The translations under genes and the position numbers were made by a program. The notes under the pieces are model-generated. The model searched no databases. It was not told where the DNA came from and saw nothing but the letters and a program-made list of their open reading frames with translations. A stretch of 64,000 nt of DNA from Ancylobacter polymorphus. GTDB taxonomy: Bacteria; Pseudomonadota; Alphaproteobacteria; Rhizobiales; Xanthobacteraceae. This document shows, piece after piece, positions 25,983 through 34,652 of this stretch (positions within the stretch are counted from its first letter, which is position 1; each line of letters begins with the position of its first letter). The stretch lies in the NCBI RefSeq assembly GCF_030813495.1, contig NZ_JAUSUI010000010.1:1-64000 (forward strand), given 5' to 3'.

Positions 25983-25989
25983 CCGGGGT

Positions 25990-26919
25990 TCAGGCGAGCA
26001 TCAGAACCTCGCCCATACCCCAAGCCCGGGCAATTTCACGATAGACCGACAGAAACGTCGAGATCAGCAGGGTGTCGATGGCAGGATCGAGGTCCGTCGG
26101 GCGGATCGCGTAAAGGGTCCGGTCAAGCGCTGCATCGAGGATCCTGGATGCAGAGAGTTGACCCGCCACGACTTCGTCGTGGACACATCCCAGCGGCAGG
26201 ATGGCTAAGGCGAGACCGCGTGCGACCAGTTGCTTAATGGCGGTGATCGAGTGCACCTCATAGGCGACGTCGAGCGCGAGCGCTTCGGTTGCCGCCCGTT
26301 CCTCGATCATCCGGCGCACGACATCGCCGCGGTCCGGCATGGCGAACCGATTGCCCAGAGCTTCATGCAAGGCAACGGTCTTCGTCCGGCTGTCGGGGTG
26401 CTCCGGCCGGCGTATGAGGTAAAGCGACTCGCGCAACAGTGGGGTGCAGCGCAGCGTCGCGGAGGCATCAGGCTTGAAAGCGAAGATAATATCGGCCTTG
26501 CCCGATGCCATGCCCGCGACGATGACGTGGCTCAAACCCTCGGTCAGCTGCAGGTTTATCTTGATTGGCGAGCGGCCGACCGCTTCGATCAGGTCTGCGC
26601 CAAGCAGCAGCGTCAGACTGGGCGTCAGGCCGACAGTCACGATTTGTGGGGTATCATCACCGCGGAAAGCCGCCAGGTTTCGCTTGATCTCGTGCCTGCT
26701 ATCCAGGGTTCGCCGAACCCAGTCAAGAAATAGCTTGCCTGCCTCGGTCGGCTGTACCCCCCGGCTGGTCCGCATAAGCAGCGAGACACCCATCTCATCT
26801 TCGAGCTGGCGAATCTGGATGCCGAGCGCGGTTTGGGCGATGTTTAAAGCATTGGCCGCCTGGGTGATGCTGCCATGTGCGCAGACGTGAAAATAGCATT
26901 CGAGCTGCCGAAACCTCAC
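25990..26919 (-). CDS. LysR-family transcriptional regulator
   Basis: A 309-residue LysR-type regulator starting MRFRQLECYFHVCAHGSITQ, with the helix-turn-helix AANALNIAQTALGIQIRQLE and RTSRGVQPTEAGKLFLDWVR behind it. The effector domain follows from about residue 92 (TVGLTPSLTLLLG). It is divergent from the class II aldolase-like gene and importer operon that start near 27205, with a gap of about 285 bases, so that operon is its likely target. It is similar in length and motifs to the LysR protein at 23669. Confidence 0.87.
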   Translation of the reverse strand: MRFRQLECYFHVCAHGSITQAANALNIAQTALGIQIRQLEDEMGVSLLMRTSRGVQPTEAGKLFLDWVRRTLDSRHEIKRNLAAFRGDDTPQIVTVGLTPSLTLLLGADLIEAVGRSPIKINLQLTEGLSHVIVAGMASGKADIIFAFKPDASATLRCTPLLRESLYLIRRPEHPDSRTKTVALHEALGNRFAMPDRGDVVRRMIEERAATEALALDVAYEVHSITAIKQLVARGLALAILPLGCVHDEVVAGQLSASRILDAALDRTLYAIRPTDLDPAIDTLLISTFLSVYREIARAWGMGEVLMLA

Positions 26920-27204
26920 CGCGCTCGTCTCCCCTTCGGCACGTTGGACGATCGCATCAGACGCCAGATGCCGTTTACAGCCGCCCCGCCAAGCCGGATT
27001 CTAAACTTAGTGAGCGATTTTTCCGCTTGCGGCAAGGGGATTTTAGCGTTTCCCGGCACGCGCGCGATGCGCAATTGCTGAGGCACGTGGAAATAGGGGC
27101 GGCGAGGCTGACGGCGGCATGGACAGGACGATACAGACGGCGACCAGGTGGCGATGGCTTTCGCAGGTCAGTTGCTCGGGCAACACGAATTGGCAGAGCG
27201 AAGG

Positions 27205-27960
27205 ATGACAGCGTTGCCACGCACGGCCGTCGGAATCCCCGGTGAGATCCTTGACGGTGCGCTCGAGACCGTGCTGAACGATCTCGTCGCCGCCAACCGC
27301 ATCCTGGCGCGGGAAAACGTGCTCGACGGCTTCGGCCATGTCAGCGCCCGCCATCCGTCGAATCCCGATCGCTATTTCATTTCACGCTCGCGCAGCCCGG
27401 CCCTGGTTGAACGCGCAGACCTCGTCGAGCTCGACATGGACGATCAGCCAGTGGTGGAGACGCCCGTCAGGCTCTACGCCGAGCGGGTGATTCACAGCGC
27501 CATTTATCGGGCGCGTCCAGACGTCATGTCGGTCTGCCACCATCATGCGGCCGCCGTCGTCGCCTTCTGCATCGCAGGCGTCGACATCGTTCCCGTCTGC
27601 CATCTGGGTGCGGTGATCGGAAGCCGTGTGCCGATGTGGGACAGTCGCGAAGCGTTCGGCGACACCGACATGCTGGTGCGCACGATCGAGCAGGCAGAAT
27701 CCCTTGCGGCCACGCTAGCGGACAACTGGGTCGTGGCGATGCGACGCCACGGGGCGACGGTGGTCGGGCGCACGGTACGGGAACTGACCTTCCGCGCCGT
27801 GCATCTGCGCCTGAACGCGGAACTCCAGCTTCAGGCCGCCAGCCTGGGCACGATCTCTCCCCTGACCAGTGGCGAGACCGCACTGTCCAGCAGAGCAAAT
27901 CTCAACGAGGCCGTCGAAAGCCGAATCTGGGAGTACTGGACGGCCGGCATCGCCGGCTGA
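27205..27960 (+). CDS. Class II aldolase/adducin family protein, possible aromatic decarboxylase
   Basis: A zinc-dependent class II aldolase-fold protein of about 251 residues. GFGHVSARHPSNPDRYFISR is the substrate-phosphate loop region, and the metal site is VCHHHAAAVVAFC (about residue 96) with a further His in MRRHGATVVGRTV. The family includes sugar-phosphate aldolases and, in actinobacterial phthalate pathways, PhtC-type 3,4-dihydroxyphthalate decarboxylases. Its place at the head of an importer operon in a phthalate cluster favours a decarboxylase or hydratase role on an aromatic or hydroxy-acid intermediate, but this is inference. Starts at GTG 27148 or ATG 27154 are possible; I chose the ATG nearest the conserved domain. 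Confidence 0.75.
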   Translation: MTALPRTAVGIPGEILDGALETVLNDLVAANRILARENVLDGFGHVSARHPSNPDRYFISRSRSPALVERADLVELDMDDQPVVETPVRLYAERVIHSAIYRARPDVMSVCHHHAAAVVAFCIAGVDIVPVCHLGAVIGSRVPMWDSREAFGDTDMLVRTIEQAESLAATLADNWVVAMRRHGATVVGRTVRELTFRAVHLRLNAELQLQAASLGTISPLTSGETALSSRANLNEAVESRIWEYWTAGIAG

Positions 27961-28008
27961 ACATGCAGGCAATCCATTCGAAAAAAGAAAAGCGAGGGAG
28001 GAAAGACA

Positions 28009-28992
28009 ATGAGATTGAAGCACTGGTTTGAGTCGTGGCTGCCGGCACTGGCGCTGGCCTGCTGGCTCGGCATGCCGGCAGCGCACAGCGAGGAGATCGT
28101 CGTCAGCAACTACGGCGTCTCCGCCAGCGGAATGCCCTTCGCCATCGCCATGGAGAAAGGGTTTTTCGACGGCAAGGTCTCGGGAATCCTGTCGTCACAG
28201 GGAGGCGGCACGACGGTCCGCAATCTGCTTGCCGGGCAGATCGCCTATGCCGAGGTCAGCCCGATCGCCGCCGCCACGGCAATCCGGCAGGGTGCGCCGC
28301 TGAAGATCATCAGCAACAATGTCCAGACCGTGTCCGAATTCGGCTGGATGGTGAAGCCGGATTCGCCGATCAAGAGCATTGCCGATCTGAAGGGCCGCAA
28401 GATCGGCTATTCGAGTCCGCGATCGGTTAGCCAGGCCCTCGCGATGCTCATTGTCGAGAAGGCCGGACTCAAGGCCTCCGACGTCGAACTCGTCATGACC
28501 GGCGGCTTGGGCGAGGCGCTGGTCGCGCTCGACCTCGGCGCCATCGATGTCGCGCCTGCAACGGAACCGTTGCTTTCCAAGTATCGGGACAAGTACCGGA
28601 TCATCGCGACGGCGGACGAGTTGTTCCCCTCCATGAGCAATGTCGTGGGCGTGACCACGGACGCCGCCGCCGCCAGCCGGGGAGATTTCCTGCGCGGCAT
28701 CGTTACCGGCCGGGCAAAGGCCGTCGCCTTCATGAGCGACAATCCGGAGGAAGCGGCGCAGATCGTCGCCAAGGTCTACAAGCTTGATCCTCCCATCGTC
28801 CTGGAGGCCATCAAGCATCTGACCCGCAAAGGCGAGGGGCTGCCTTACTGGAGCACAGGCAAGTTCGACCTGGCCGGGCTCAAGGAAATGTGGCGGGCAC
28901 AGATCCTCGTAGGCGCCGCCGAGGGCGAGATCGACTGGACGAAGCTGATTGACGTAAGTTTCCTGCCTGAAGCCGAACGCAGCCTGAAATGA
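28009..28992 (+). CDS. ABC transporter substrate-binding protein (NMT1/SsuA-like)
   Basis: A periplasmic binding protein of 327 residues with a Sec signal (MRLKHWFESWLPALALACWL to about AAHSEE). The mature part begins IVVSNYGVSASGMPFAIAME and contains the usual GGGTTVRNLLAGQIAYAE and DLKGRKIGYSSPRS blocks. GGGAGG lies close before the ATG. Its stop overlaps the ATPase gene start by 4 bases (ATGA), and the whole set binding protein-ATPase-permease-permease (28009-31295) is one operon behind the class II aldolase-like gene. It is less similar to the binding proteins at 9275 and 33667 than those are to each other, so it may have a different ligand. Confidence 0.87.
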   Translation: MRLKHWFESWLPALALACWLGMPAAHSEEIVVSNYGVSASGMPFAIAMEKGFFDGKVSGILSSQGGGTTVRNLLAGQIAYAEVSPIAAATAIRQGAPLKIISNNVQTVSEFGWMVKPDSPIKSIADLKGRKIGYSSPRSVSQALAMLIVEKAGLKASDVELVMTGGLGEALVALDLGAIDVAPATEPLLSKYRDKYRIIATADELFPSMSNVVGVTTDAAAASRGDFLRGIVTGRAKAVAFMSDNPEEAAQIVAKVYKLDPPIVLEAIKHLTRKGEGLPYWSTGKFDLAGLKEMWRAQILVGAAEGEIDWTKLIDVSFLPEAERSLK

Positions 28993-29807
28993 ACATGGCG
29001 GCGAGAATTGCGGAGGCTCATGTCGGGCTGACCGGCGTGACGCGCGTCTTCGGCAGCGATCCGCAGACGCAGGTGAAGGCCCTCGGGCCGATCGAGCTGG
29101 AACTGCGCAAGGGGGAGTTCTTCGCGGTGGTCGGACCATCCGGCTGCGGCAAGTCCACGCTCTTCGACATCGTCGCCGGCCTTTCGCCGGCGACGAGCGG
29201 CAAGGTGACGTTCGAAGGACGGCCCCTGACGGGCAGCGCGGTGCCCGACGGCATCGGGGTCGTCTTCCAGGAGGATGCTTCGTTTCCGTGGCTGACGGTC
29301 GCGGACAACGTCGCCTTCGGCATCCGGCGGGCGGGGCTGAGCGAGGCGGAAGTTTCCCGCCGGGTCACCGCGACTCTCGCTTTGATGGGGCTGGCGGATT
29401 TCGCCAAGGCCTATCCTGCGCAATTGTCGGGAGGCATGCGTCAGAGGGTCTGCATCGCCCGGACGTTGGTGCAGCGGCCGCGGCTCATCCTGCTCGACGA
29501 GCCGTTTGGCGCACTCGATCAGCAAACGCGGCTGATCATGGGCGAAGAACTGCTGAAGCTCTGGCGCGAGACGGGTGCCACGATCCTGCTGATCACGCAT
29601 GCGCTCGACGAGGCGGCGATGTTGGCCGATCGGATCGGCGTCATGTCGGCCCGACCGGGTCGAATATTGGACATAGTCGAGACGCCCTGGGGGATCGAGC
29701 GGGATAGCCGCGTGGTGTCTGACCCGCGCTTCGGCGACATCACGGGTCGGTTGTGGTCGCGCCTGCGCGAGGAATCGATGGCGGCGCTCGCCACCGCGGG
29801 ACAATGA
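28989..29807 (+). CDS. ABC transporter ATP-binding protein (nitrate/taurine type)
   Basis: A 272-residue ATPase of the nitrate/taurine importer class: Walker A GPSGCGKST (about residue 55), Q-loop VFQEDASFPWLTV, signature LSGGMRQRVCIART, Walker B LILLDEPFGALDQ, then ITHALDEAAMLADR. It overlaps the binding-protein gene by 4 bases and is followed after 1 base by the first permease gene. It should power import by the two permeases encoded behind it. Confidence 0.9.
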   Translation: MNMAARIAEAHVGLTGVTRVFGSDPQTQVKALGPIELELRKGEFFAVVGPSGCGKSTLFDIVAGLSPATSGKVTFEGRPLTGSAVPDGIGVVFQEDASFPWLTVADNVAFGIRRAGLSEAEVSRRVTATLALMGLADFAKAYPAQLSGGMRQRVCIARTLVQRPRLILLDEPFGALDQQTRLIMGEELLKLWRETGATILLITHALDEAAMLADRIGVMSARPGRILDIVETPWGIERDSRVVSDPRFGDITGRLWSRLREESMAALATAGQ

Positions 29808-29808
29808 G

Positions 29809-30561
29809 ATGCGACACGCAGCTATCCTTCGCTTGGCCATCATCGCGGCGATCGTCGCTCTGCTAGAACTGCTGTCGCGCTCCGGCGTGATCTCGCGCTT
29901 CGTCGCGCCGCCGCCTAGCGAGATCGCGGTGGATCTCGTCCGTCTGCTGACATCGGATCGGGTTCAAGCCGCCATTGCGCAAACGCTCTCCAAGATCACC
30001 ATCGCCTGCGGTGCCGCAATCGTCGTCGGCACCGCGCTGGGCGTGCTCATCCACCGCTCGCGGGCATTGGCGCAGACGCTTTCGCCCTATTTCGGAGCCT
30101 ACTACGCCGTCCCGATCTATGCGTTCTATCCGCTGATGATTGCGATCTTCGGCATCGGCGAGGCGCCGCAGATCGTCATTGGCTTCATGCTCGCCATCGT
30201 CGCGGTGATCGTCAACACGATCAATGCGCTTGACCGGATTCCGCGCGTTCTCCGCAAGACCGTCGCCATCTATGGAATGGGATCGATCGAGGCATCGTGG
30301 AACGTCTATTTGCCCTATGCCGGCCCCTATCTGGCGACCGGCATCAAGCTCGCCGTCGCCTATTCCTTCATCGGCGTGATCGGGGCGGAGTTCATCATGT
30401 CCAGGATCGGCATCGGTCACGAGATCGTCTTTGCCTACAATAATTTCGACAATGAGGTCATGTATCCGCTCATCCTCTTTGTCCTGCTCGTCGCCGGCAC
30501 GATCAACGGACTGTTCTCTGCCTGGGAAAAGCGCCTGCTCGGCCGCAGGAGCCGTTCATGA
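29809..30561 (+). CDS. ABC transporter permease (nitrate/taurine type), first of two
   Basis: An inner-membrane permease of 250 residues with about six membrane spans. The coupling loop YGMGSIEASWNVYLPYAGPY and the ATGIKLAVAYSFIGVIGAEF segment (about residues 160-195) are typical of this class. Its stop overlaps the start of the next permease gene by 4 bases. Two different permease genes in tandem imply a heterodimeric channel, unlike the single-permease taurine and nitrate systems. Confidence 0.86.
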   Translation: MRHAAILRLAIIAAIVALLELLSRSGVISRFVAPPPSEIAVDLVRLLTSDRVQAAIAQTLSKITIACGAAIVVGTALGVLIHRSRALAQTLSPYFGAYYAVPIYAFYPLMIAIFGIGEAPQIVIGFMLAIVAVIVNTINALDRIPRVLRKTVAIYGMGSIEASWNVYLPYAGPYLATGIKLAVAYSFIGVIGAEFIMSRIGIGHEIVFAYNNFDNEVMYPLILFVLLVAGTINGLFSAWEKRLLGRRSRS

Positions 30562-31295
30562 CGAAGGATCTCCGGAATCATGTGCTCGTTCTCGTTGTGC
30601 TTCTGGTGCTATGGCAGGCGGTGTATCTCTTCGTCGGCGATCTTGCGTTGCGCTCGCCGCTGGATACGGCTCGCGCCGCCTTCGGCTTGGTCCGTTCAGA
30701 GGGTTTCGGCGCTCACCTGCGCGAGACCGCGACCGCCTTCGCAACCGCCTTGGCCATCGCCATCGTGCTGGGGGTCGCGATCGGCTTCGCACTCGGCATG
30801 AACAGGTTGGCCGGCGAGGTCGGCGAGCCCCTCCTGGTGTCGTTCTATTCCCTGCCGAAAATCACCGTCTATCCCATCGTCCTGCTAATCTTCGGCATAG
30901 GCATGCCATCCAAGGTGGCCTTCGGCGCCATCCACGGCATCATGCCCATTGCGATCTTCACACTCGGCGCCTTGAGGAATGTGCCCCCCGTCTTGATCCG
31001 CACCGCCAGGGTGCTGCGCCTCGGCGCATGGCAGAGCGCATGGTCGGTGCTTTTTCCGGCGGCCAGGCCGGAGATCTTTACCGGGCTGCGGCTCGGCTTC
31101 TCGCTGACACTCATCGGAACGCTTCTGGGAGAGATGTTCGCCTCGCAGCGCGGTCTCGGCTTTCTGCTGATGCAGGCCATCGGCTTGCACGACACCGATC
31201 TCATAATGGCTCTGACATCGCTGATCGTATTGTTCGCAGTGCTTGCAAGCATGATGCTTCTCGCATGCGATCGCGCGCTGCGGCACGGATCCTGA
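30558..31295 (+). CDS. ABC transporter permease (nitrate/taurine type), second of two
   Basis: A 245-residue permease related to the preceding one. The coupling loop ARVLRLGAWQSAWSVLFPAA and ARPEIFTGLRLGFSLTLIGT (about residues 150-190) are the class signature, and hydrophobic spans cover most of the chain. It closes the binding protein-ATPase-permease-permease operon; 128 bases without a gene separate it from the next. Confidence 0.86.
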   Translation: MTKDLRNHVLVLVVLLVLWQAVYLFVGDLALRSPLDTARAAFGLVRSEGFGAHLRETATAFATALAIAIVLGVAIGFALGMNRLAGEVGEPLLVSFYSLPKITVYPIVLLIFGIGMPSKVAFGAIHGIMPIAIFTLGALRNVPPVLIRTARVLRLGAWQSAWSVLFPAARPEIFTGLRLGFSLTLIGTLLGEMFASQRGLGFLLMQAIGLHDTDLIMALTSLIVLFAVLASMMLLACDRALRHGS

Positions 31296-31423
31296 ACAAT
31301 GGTTCACTTTTCCGATTGCGAGTCGCAACATCATGACAGACGACGGCGCGTCGGCGGGGGTCATGCCGGAAAGGAGGCGCGATTGCCGCATCGGGCGCGG
31401 ACACGATTTCCCGATATGGAATC

Positions 31424-32347
31424 GTGATCGACATGCTGGGCGAGGCGTTTGCGTTGGCGTCCGTGTTGTCCTTCTCCTTCGGGAGTATTGCCGTGTTCAA
31501 AGCGGCACAGGACGGCAGGAGCGGCGGCGGTGCCCTGCTTTCCGTCGTGATGACGGCGGCTATGGCAGCTGCGGTCTGGCTGCTGGTCGGATCGGGGCAC
31601 TCCGTGACCGGGCTCGGTGGGGACGGGTGGAAGGGCTTGCTGTGGTTCGCGGTGAGCGGCCTGTTGACGACGACGGTGGGGCGCTCTCTCTACTTTGTCT
31701 CCATCCGCGATCTGGGATCTGTGCGAGCCGCCGCCGTCAAGCGTGTGACCCCTCTGTTTTCGGTTCTGCTCGCTGTGGTCATCCTCGGTGAGATCCTCGG
31801 CGGTCGGACCGCGGCCGGGTTGGCCCTCGTGGCGGCGAGCCTTTTTCTACTCTTCGGCGATTCGATCTGGCAAACCAAGCGCGGACGGGGCCTGACAGGA
31901 GAAAATGGCGGCTCGCTCTGGCGCGGCTACGGATCGGGAGCATTATCAGGCTTTTCCTATGCCGCTGGCTTCGTAACCCGCAAGCTCGGTCTCGCCCTCG
32001 TGCCGGATGGTATCTTCGGAACGCTCGTCGGCGCCCTGGCAGCGCTGTCCTACTATGCGTTCCTCGCAGCTTGGGACCACGAGAAGCGGACAGCCCTGCA
32101 CGCCGAACTGGCCATGCGCAATTCCTGGCATTGGCTAGCGGCCCTGGCGATTTCCACCGGGCAGATCTGCATGTTCGTTGCCTTGCAGTTCACCACTGTC
32201 ACGCGGGTCGCGATCATCTATTCGCTGGAGGTGTTCGTCACCATGGTGTTCGCCATTGTCATCTTCCGAACCGAAGTGATGCCAGATCTCGTCACTATTG
32301 TTGCAACGCTTCTCGCCACAGTCGGAGTCATCATTATCGTGATGTGA
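31424..32347 (+). CDS. EamA/DMT-family membrane transporter
   Basis: A 10-span drug/metabolite transporter-type protein of about 307 residues made of two EamA repeats: the first about residues 5-150 (RTTVGRSLYFVSIRDLGSVR-like end TTTVGRSLYFVSIRDLG), the second about 175-305, ending TEVMPDLVTIVATLLATVGV. Start is GTG 31424 (GGA 3 bases before) or ATG 31433. It stands alone between the importer operon and the decarboxylase gene. It may export or import a metabolite; the substrate is unknown. The 248 bases after it hold no gene. Confidence 0.8.
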   Translation: MIDMLGEAFALASVLSFSFGSIAVFKAAQDGRSGGGALLSVVMTAAMAAAVWLLVGSGHSVTGLGGDGWKGLLWFAVSGLLTTTVGRSLYFVSIRDLGSVRAAAVKRVTPLFSVLLAVVILGEILGGRTAAGLALVAASLFLLFGDSIWQTKRGRGLTGENGGSLWRGYGSGALSGFSYAAGFVTRKLGLALVPDGIFGTLVGALAALSYYAFLAAWDHEKRTALHAELAMRNSWHWLAALAISTGQICMFVALQFTTVTRVAIIYSLEVFVTMVFAIVIFRTEVMPDLVTIVATLLATVGVIIIVM

Positions 32348-32595
32348 GCGTTAACCACGTCACTGTTCAATCAAAACATACACGATGCTGTCGTATGAAC
32401 CTGAATTGCGCCAAAATATTGTGAGGCGTGCTGTGACGCCCTTTGTCTAGAACTAAGTCCACGCTGACGCGCCGTTGGCGCTCCCATACAGTTCGCATCT
32501 CACTCCCATTTCGCGGAAGTCTTTGTCCGGGACGACCGGGGGTCTCATGATTGGCGCAGGCCGCGGCGTCCTCGAATGCGGCTCGGGAGGAATGA

Positions 32596-33588
32596 TTGTC
32601 CAATTTGCGCCTTTCCATCGCCATCGGCGACTACGACCGCAATCGGCCGCTGATCGACGGCGCCGTGCTGATCGACGGTGTGGATCCGGTCTTCATGAAG
32701 CTGGTGCCGGAGGAGATTTTCTTCCGGGCTTTTCGCCATGCCGAGTTCGACGTGTGCGAGGCGTCGCTCTCCAGCTTCGCCTTGAAGACGGCCCAGGGCA
32801 CGAACCCCTATGTCGGGGTGCCCGCTTTCGTTTCCAGGGCCTTCCGCCATACCGGGATCTTCATCAGAAACGACCGCGGCATCGACAGTCCCCGCGACCT
32901 CAAGGGCAAGCGCATTGGATGCCCGGAGTACCAGCTCACGGCCTGCGTGTGGATCCGCGCGCTGCTGGAAGAGGATTACGGCGTCAAGCCGTCCGACGTA
33001 ACCTGGGTGCGCGGCGGCATCGAGCAGCCCGGCCGGGCCGAGAAGATCCTGGTGGAGCTTCCCGCGGACATCCGCGTCGAGCAGGCACCATGCGATCGTT
33101 CACTCAATCAGATGCTGGTCGATGGTGACATCGACGGCTTCATCGGCCCCAGATCGCCCTCATCGTTCGACGCCGGCGACTCGCGGGTGATCCGCCTGTT
33201 TCCCGATCCGACCGCCGCGGCAGCGGACTACTACAAGCGAACCAAGATTTTCCCGATCATGCACGTCATCGGCGTGCGGCGGACGATCGTCGAGGCGCAT
33301 CCCTGGCTTCCGGCCGCTCTCCTGAAAGCGTTCGAGCGGTCCAAGGCAGCGGCCTTGACGAAGCTGGGCGATACCTCGGCGACGAAGGTGACGTTGCCGT
33401 TCGTCGAGGAACAGCTACAGGCTGCCCGCGCCCTGATGGGCACGGATTTCTGGTCATACGGCATTGGATCGAACCGGCATGTGCTGGAGGCATTCCTCAA
33501 GGCGCATCATTCGCAGGGGCTGTCGTCCCAGCCGCTGAAGGTCGAGGACCTGTTTCACGCATCGACCCTGGAGGTCTTCAAGATTTGA
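32596..33588 (+). CDS. 4,5-Dihydroxyphthalate decarboxylase
   Basis: A 330-residue protein that matches what I recall of Pht5/OphC enzymes, which turn 4,5-dihydroxyphthalate into protocatechuate. The start SNLRLSIAIGDYDRNRPLID and the blocks PEEIFFRAFRHAEFDVCEAS, GTNPYVGVPAFVSRAFRHTG and DLKGKRIGCPEYQLTA are family hallmarks. The chain pattern resembles a periplasmic binding protein without a signal peptide. Start is a TTG with GGGAGG five bases upstream; there is no better ATG. It lies before a binding protein-permease pair and the pca operon, linking the dioxygenase genes at 14049-17691 with protocatechuate cleavage. Confidence 0.88.
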   Translation: MSNLRLSIAIGDYDRNRPLIDGAVLIDGVDPVFMKLVPEEIFFRAFRHAEFDVCEASLSSFALKTAQGTNPYVGVPAFVSRAFRHTGIFIRNDRGIDSPRDLKGKRIGCPEYQLTACVWIRALLEEDYGVKPSDVTWVRGGIEQPGRAEKILVELPADIRVEQAPCDRSLNQMLVDGDIDGFIGPRSPSSFDAGDSRVIRLFPDPTAAAADYYKRTKIFPIMHVIGVRRTIVEAHPWLPAALLKAFERSKAAALTKLGDTSATKVTLPFVEEQLQAARALMGTDFWSYGIGSNRHVLEAFLKAHHSQGLSSQPLKVEDLFHASTLEVFKI

Positions 33589-33666
33589 TGCCCGCCAGGA
33601 GCTGAATTTCGTCTGGACGACAGAGACTAACAATAATCTCCACAAAAATACTTATGGGAGGACGTT

Positions 33667-34632
33667 ATGGGCAGGTTCACGTGGATGGTCTCGGCGATTG
33701 CCGGGGTAAGCTTGATGGTGTGCGCCGCCCAGGGCGTCGCGGCTCAGGACCGTCTTAAGCTCGCGGTCGGCCAGCGTGGGAACTGGGACACATCGGTTGC
33801 TGAGATCGGCAGCCGGCTGGGCATATTCAAGAAGCACAACCTCGAGCTTGAGATTCTCTATACCCAGGGTGGCGGCGAAACCCAGCAGGCCGTCCTGTCC
33901 AACAGCGTCGATATCGGCGTCGCGGGCGGCATCATGGGAGCGATGTCGGCCTTCTCCAAAGGGGCGCCGATCCGCATTATCGGTGCCGAGACGACGGGCG
34001 GACAGGATCTCTACTGGTATGTGAAGTCGGATTCGCCGATCAAAACCCTGAAGGACTTCGACGGCCGAACGATCGCCTACTCCACCAACGGCTCTTCGAC
34101 GCATGGCGTCGTGAATGCCTTCATCAAGGAGAACGGGTTGAATGCTCGCCCGACGGCGACGGGCGGTCCGGCAGCCACCTTGACGCAGGTGATGTCCGGA
34201 CAGATTGATGTCGGCTGGTCGGCTCCGCCTTTCGGCCTGGAACAGCTCGACCGAGGCGAAATCCGCGTCATCGCGACCGGCAACGATACCAACGCCTTCA
34301 AGAACCAGACGGTTCGCCTGCTCATCACCAATACCAGCGTGCTCCAGAACAAGAAGCCCTTGATCGACCGTTTCATGGCGGCCTATCGCGAGACGGTCGA
34401 CGCCATGTATGCCGGCGAAGACGCCATCAAGGTCTACGCCGCCTTCGTCGGCGTGCCTGAGGCCATTGCGCGGCGAACGCGGGACGAGTTCTTCCCCAAG
34501 CAGGCCTTGAATCCTGACCGCATCGTCGGGCTTGAGACGATTGTGCCGGATGCCGTGGCGCTCAAATACACCTCCCAGCCCCTGACGGAAGAGCAGCTCG
34601 CCCAGCTCATCCAGATTCCGCCGCGCAACTGA
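33667..34632 (+). CDS. ABC transporter substrate-binding protein (NMT1/SsuA-like)
   Basis: A periplasmic binding protein of 321 residues with a Sec signal to about GVAAQ (residue 26) and GGGAGG 5 bases before the ATG. It is a clear paralogue of the protein encoded at 9275 (GNWDTSVAE, GGGETQQAVLSNSVDIGVAG, SGQIDVGWSAPPFGLEQLDR, QLIQIPPRN). Followed by a permease gene 20 bases on, but no ATPase gene; the ATPase could be supplied from 21991 or 28989. Given its place between the decarboxylase and pca genes, phthalate uptake (compare the OphFGH importer of Burkholderia) is a fair inference. Confidence 0.87.
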   Translation: MGRFTWMVSAIAGVSLMVCAAQGVAAQDRLKLAVGQRGNWDTSVAEIGSRLGIFKKHNLELEILYTQGGGETQQAVLSNSVDIGVAGGIMGAMSAFSKGAPIRIIGAETTGGQDLYWYVKSDSPIKTLKDFDGRTIAYSTNGSSTHGVVNAFIKENGLNARPTATGGPAATLTQVMSGQIDVGWSAPPFGLEQLDRGEIRVIATGNDTNAFKNQTVRLLITNTSVLQNKKPLIDRFMAAYRETVDAMYAGEDAIKVYAAFVGVPEAIARRTRDEFFPKQALNPDRIVGLETIVPDAVALKYTSQPLTEEQLAQLIQIPPRN

Positions 34633-34652
34633 GACCGTGAGGGAAAGACATC

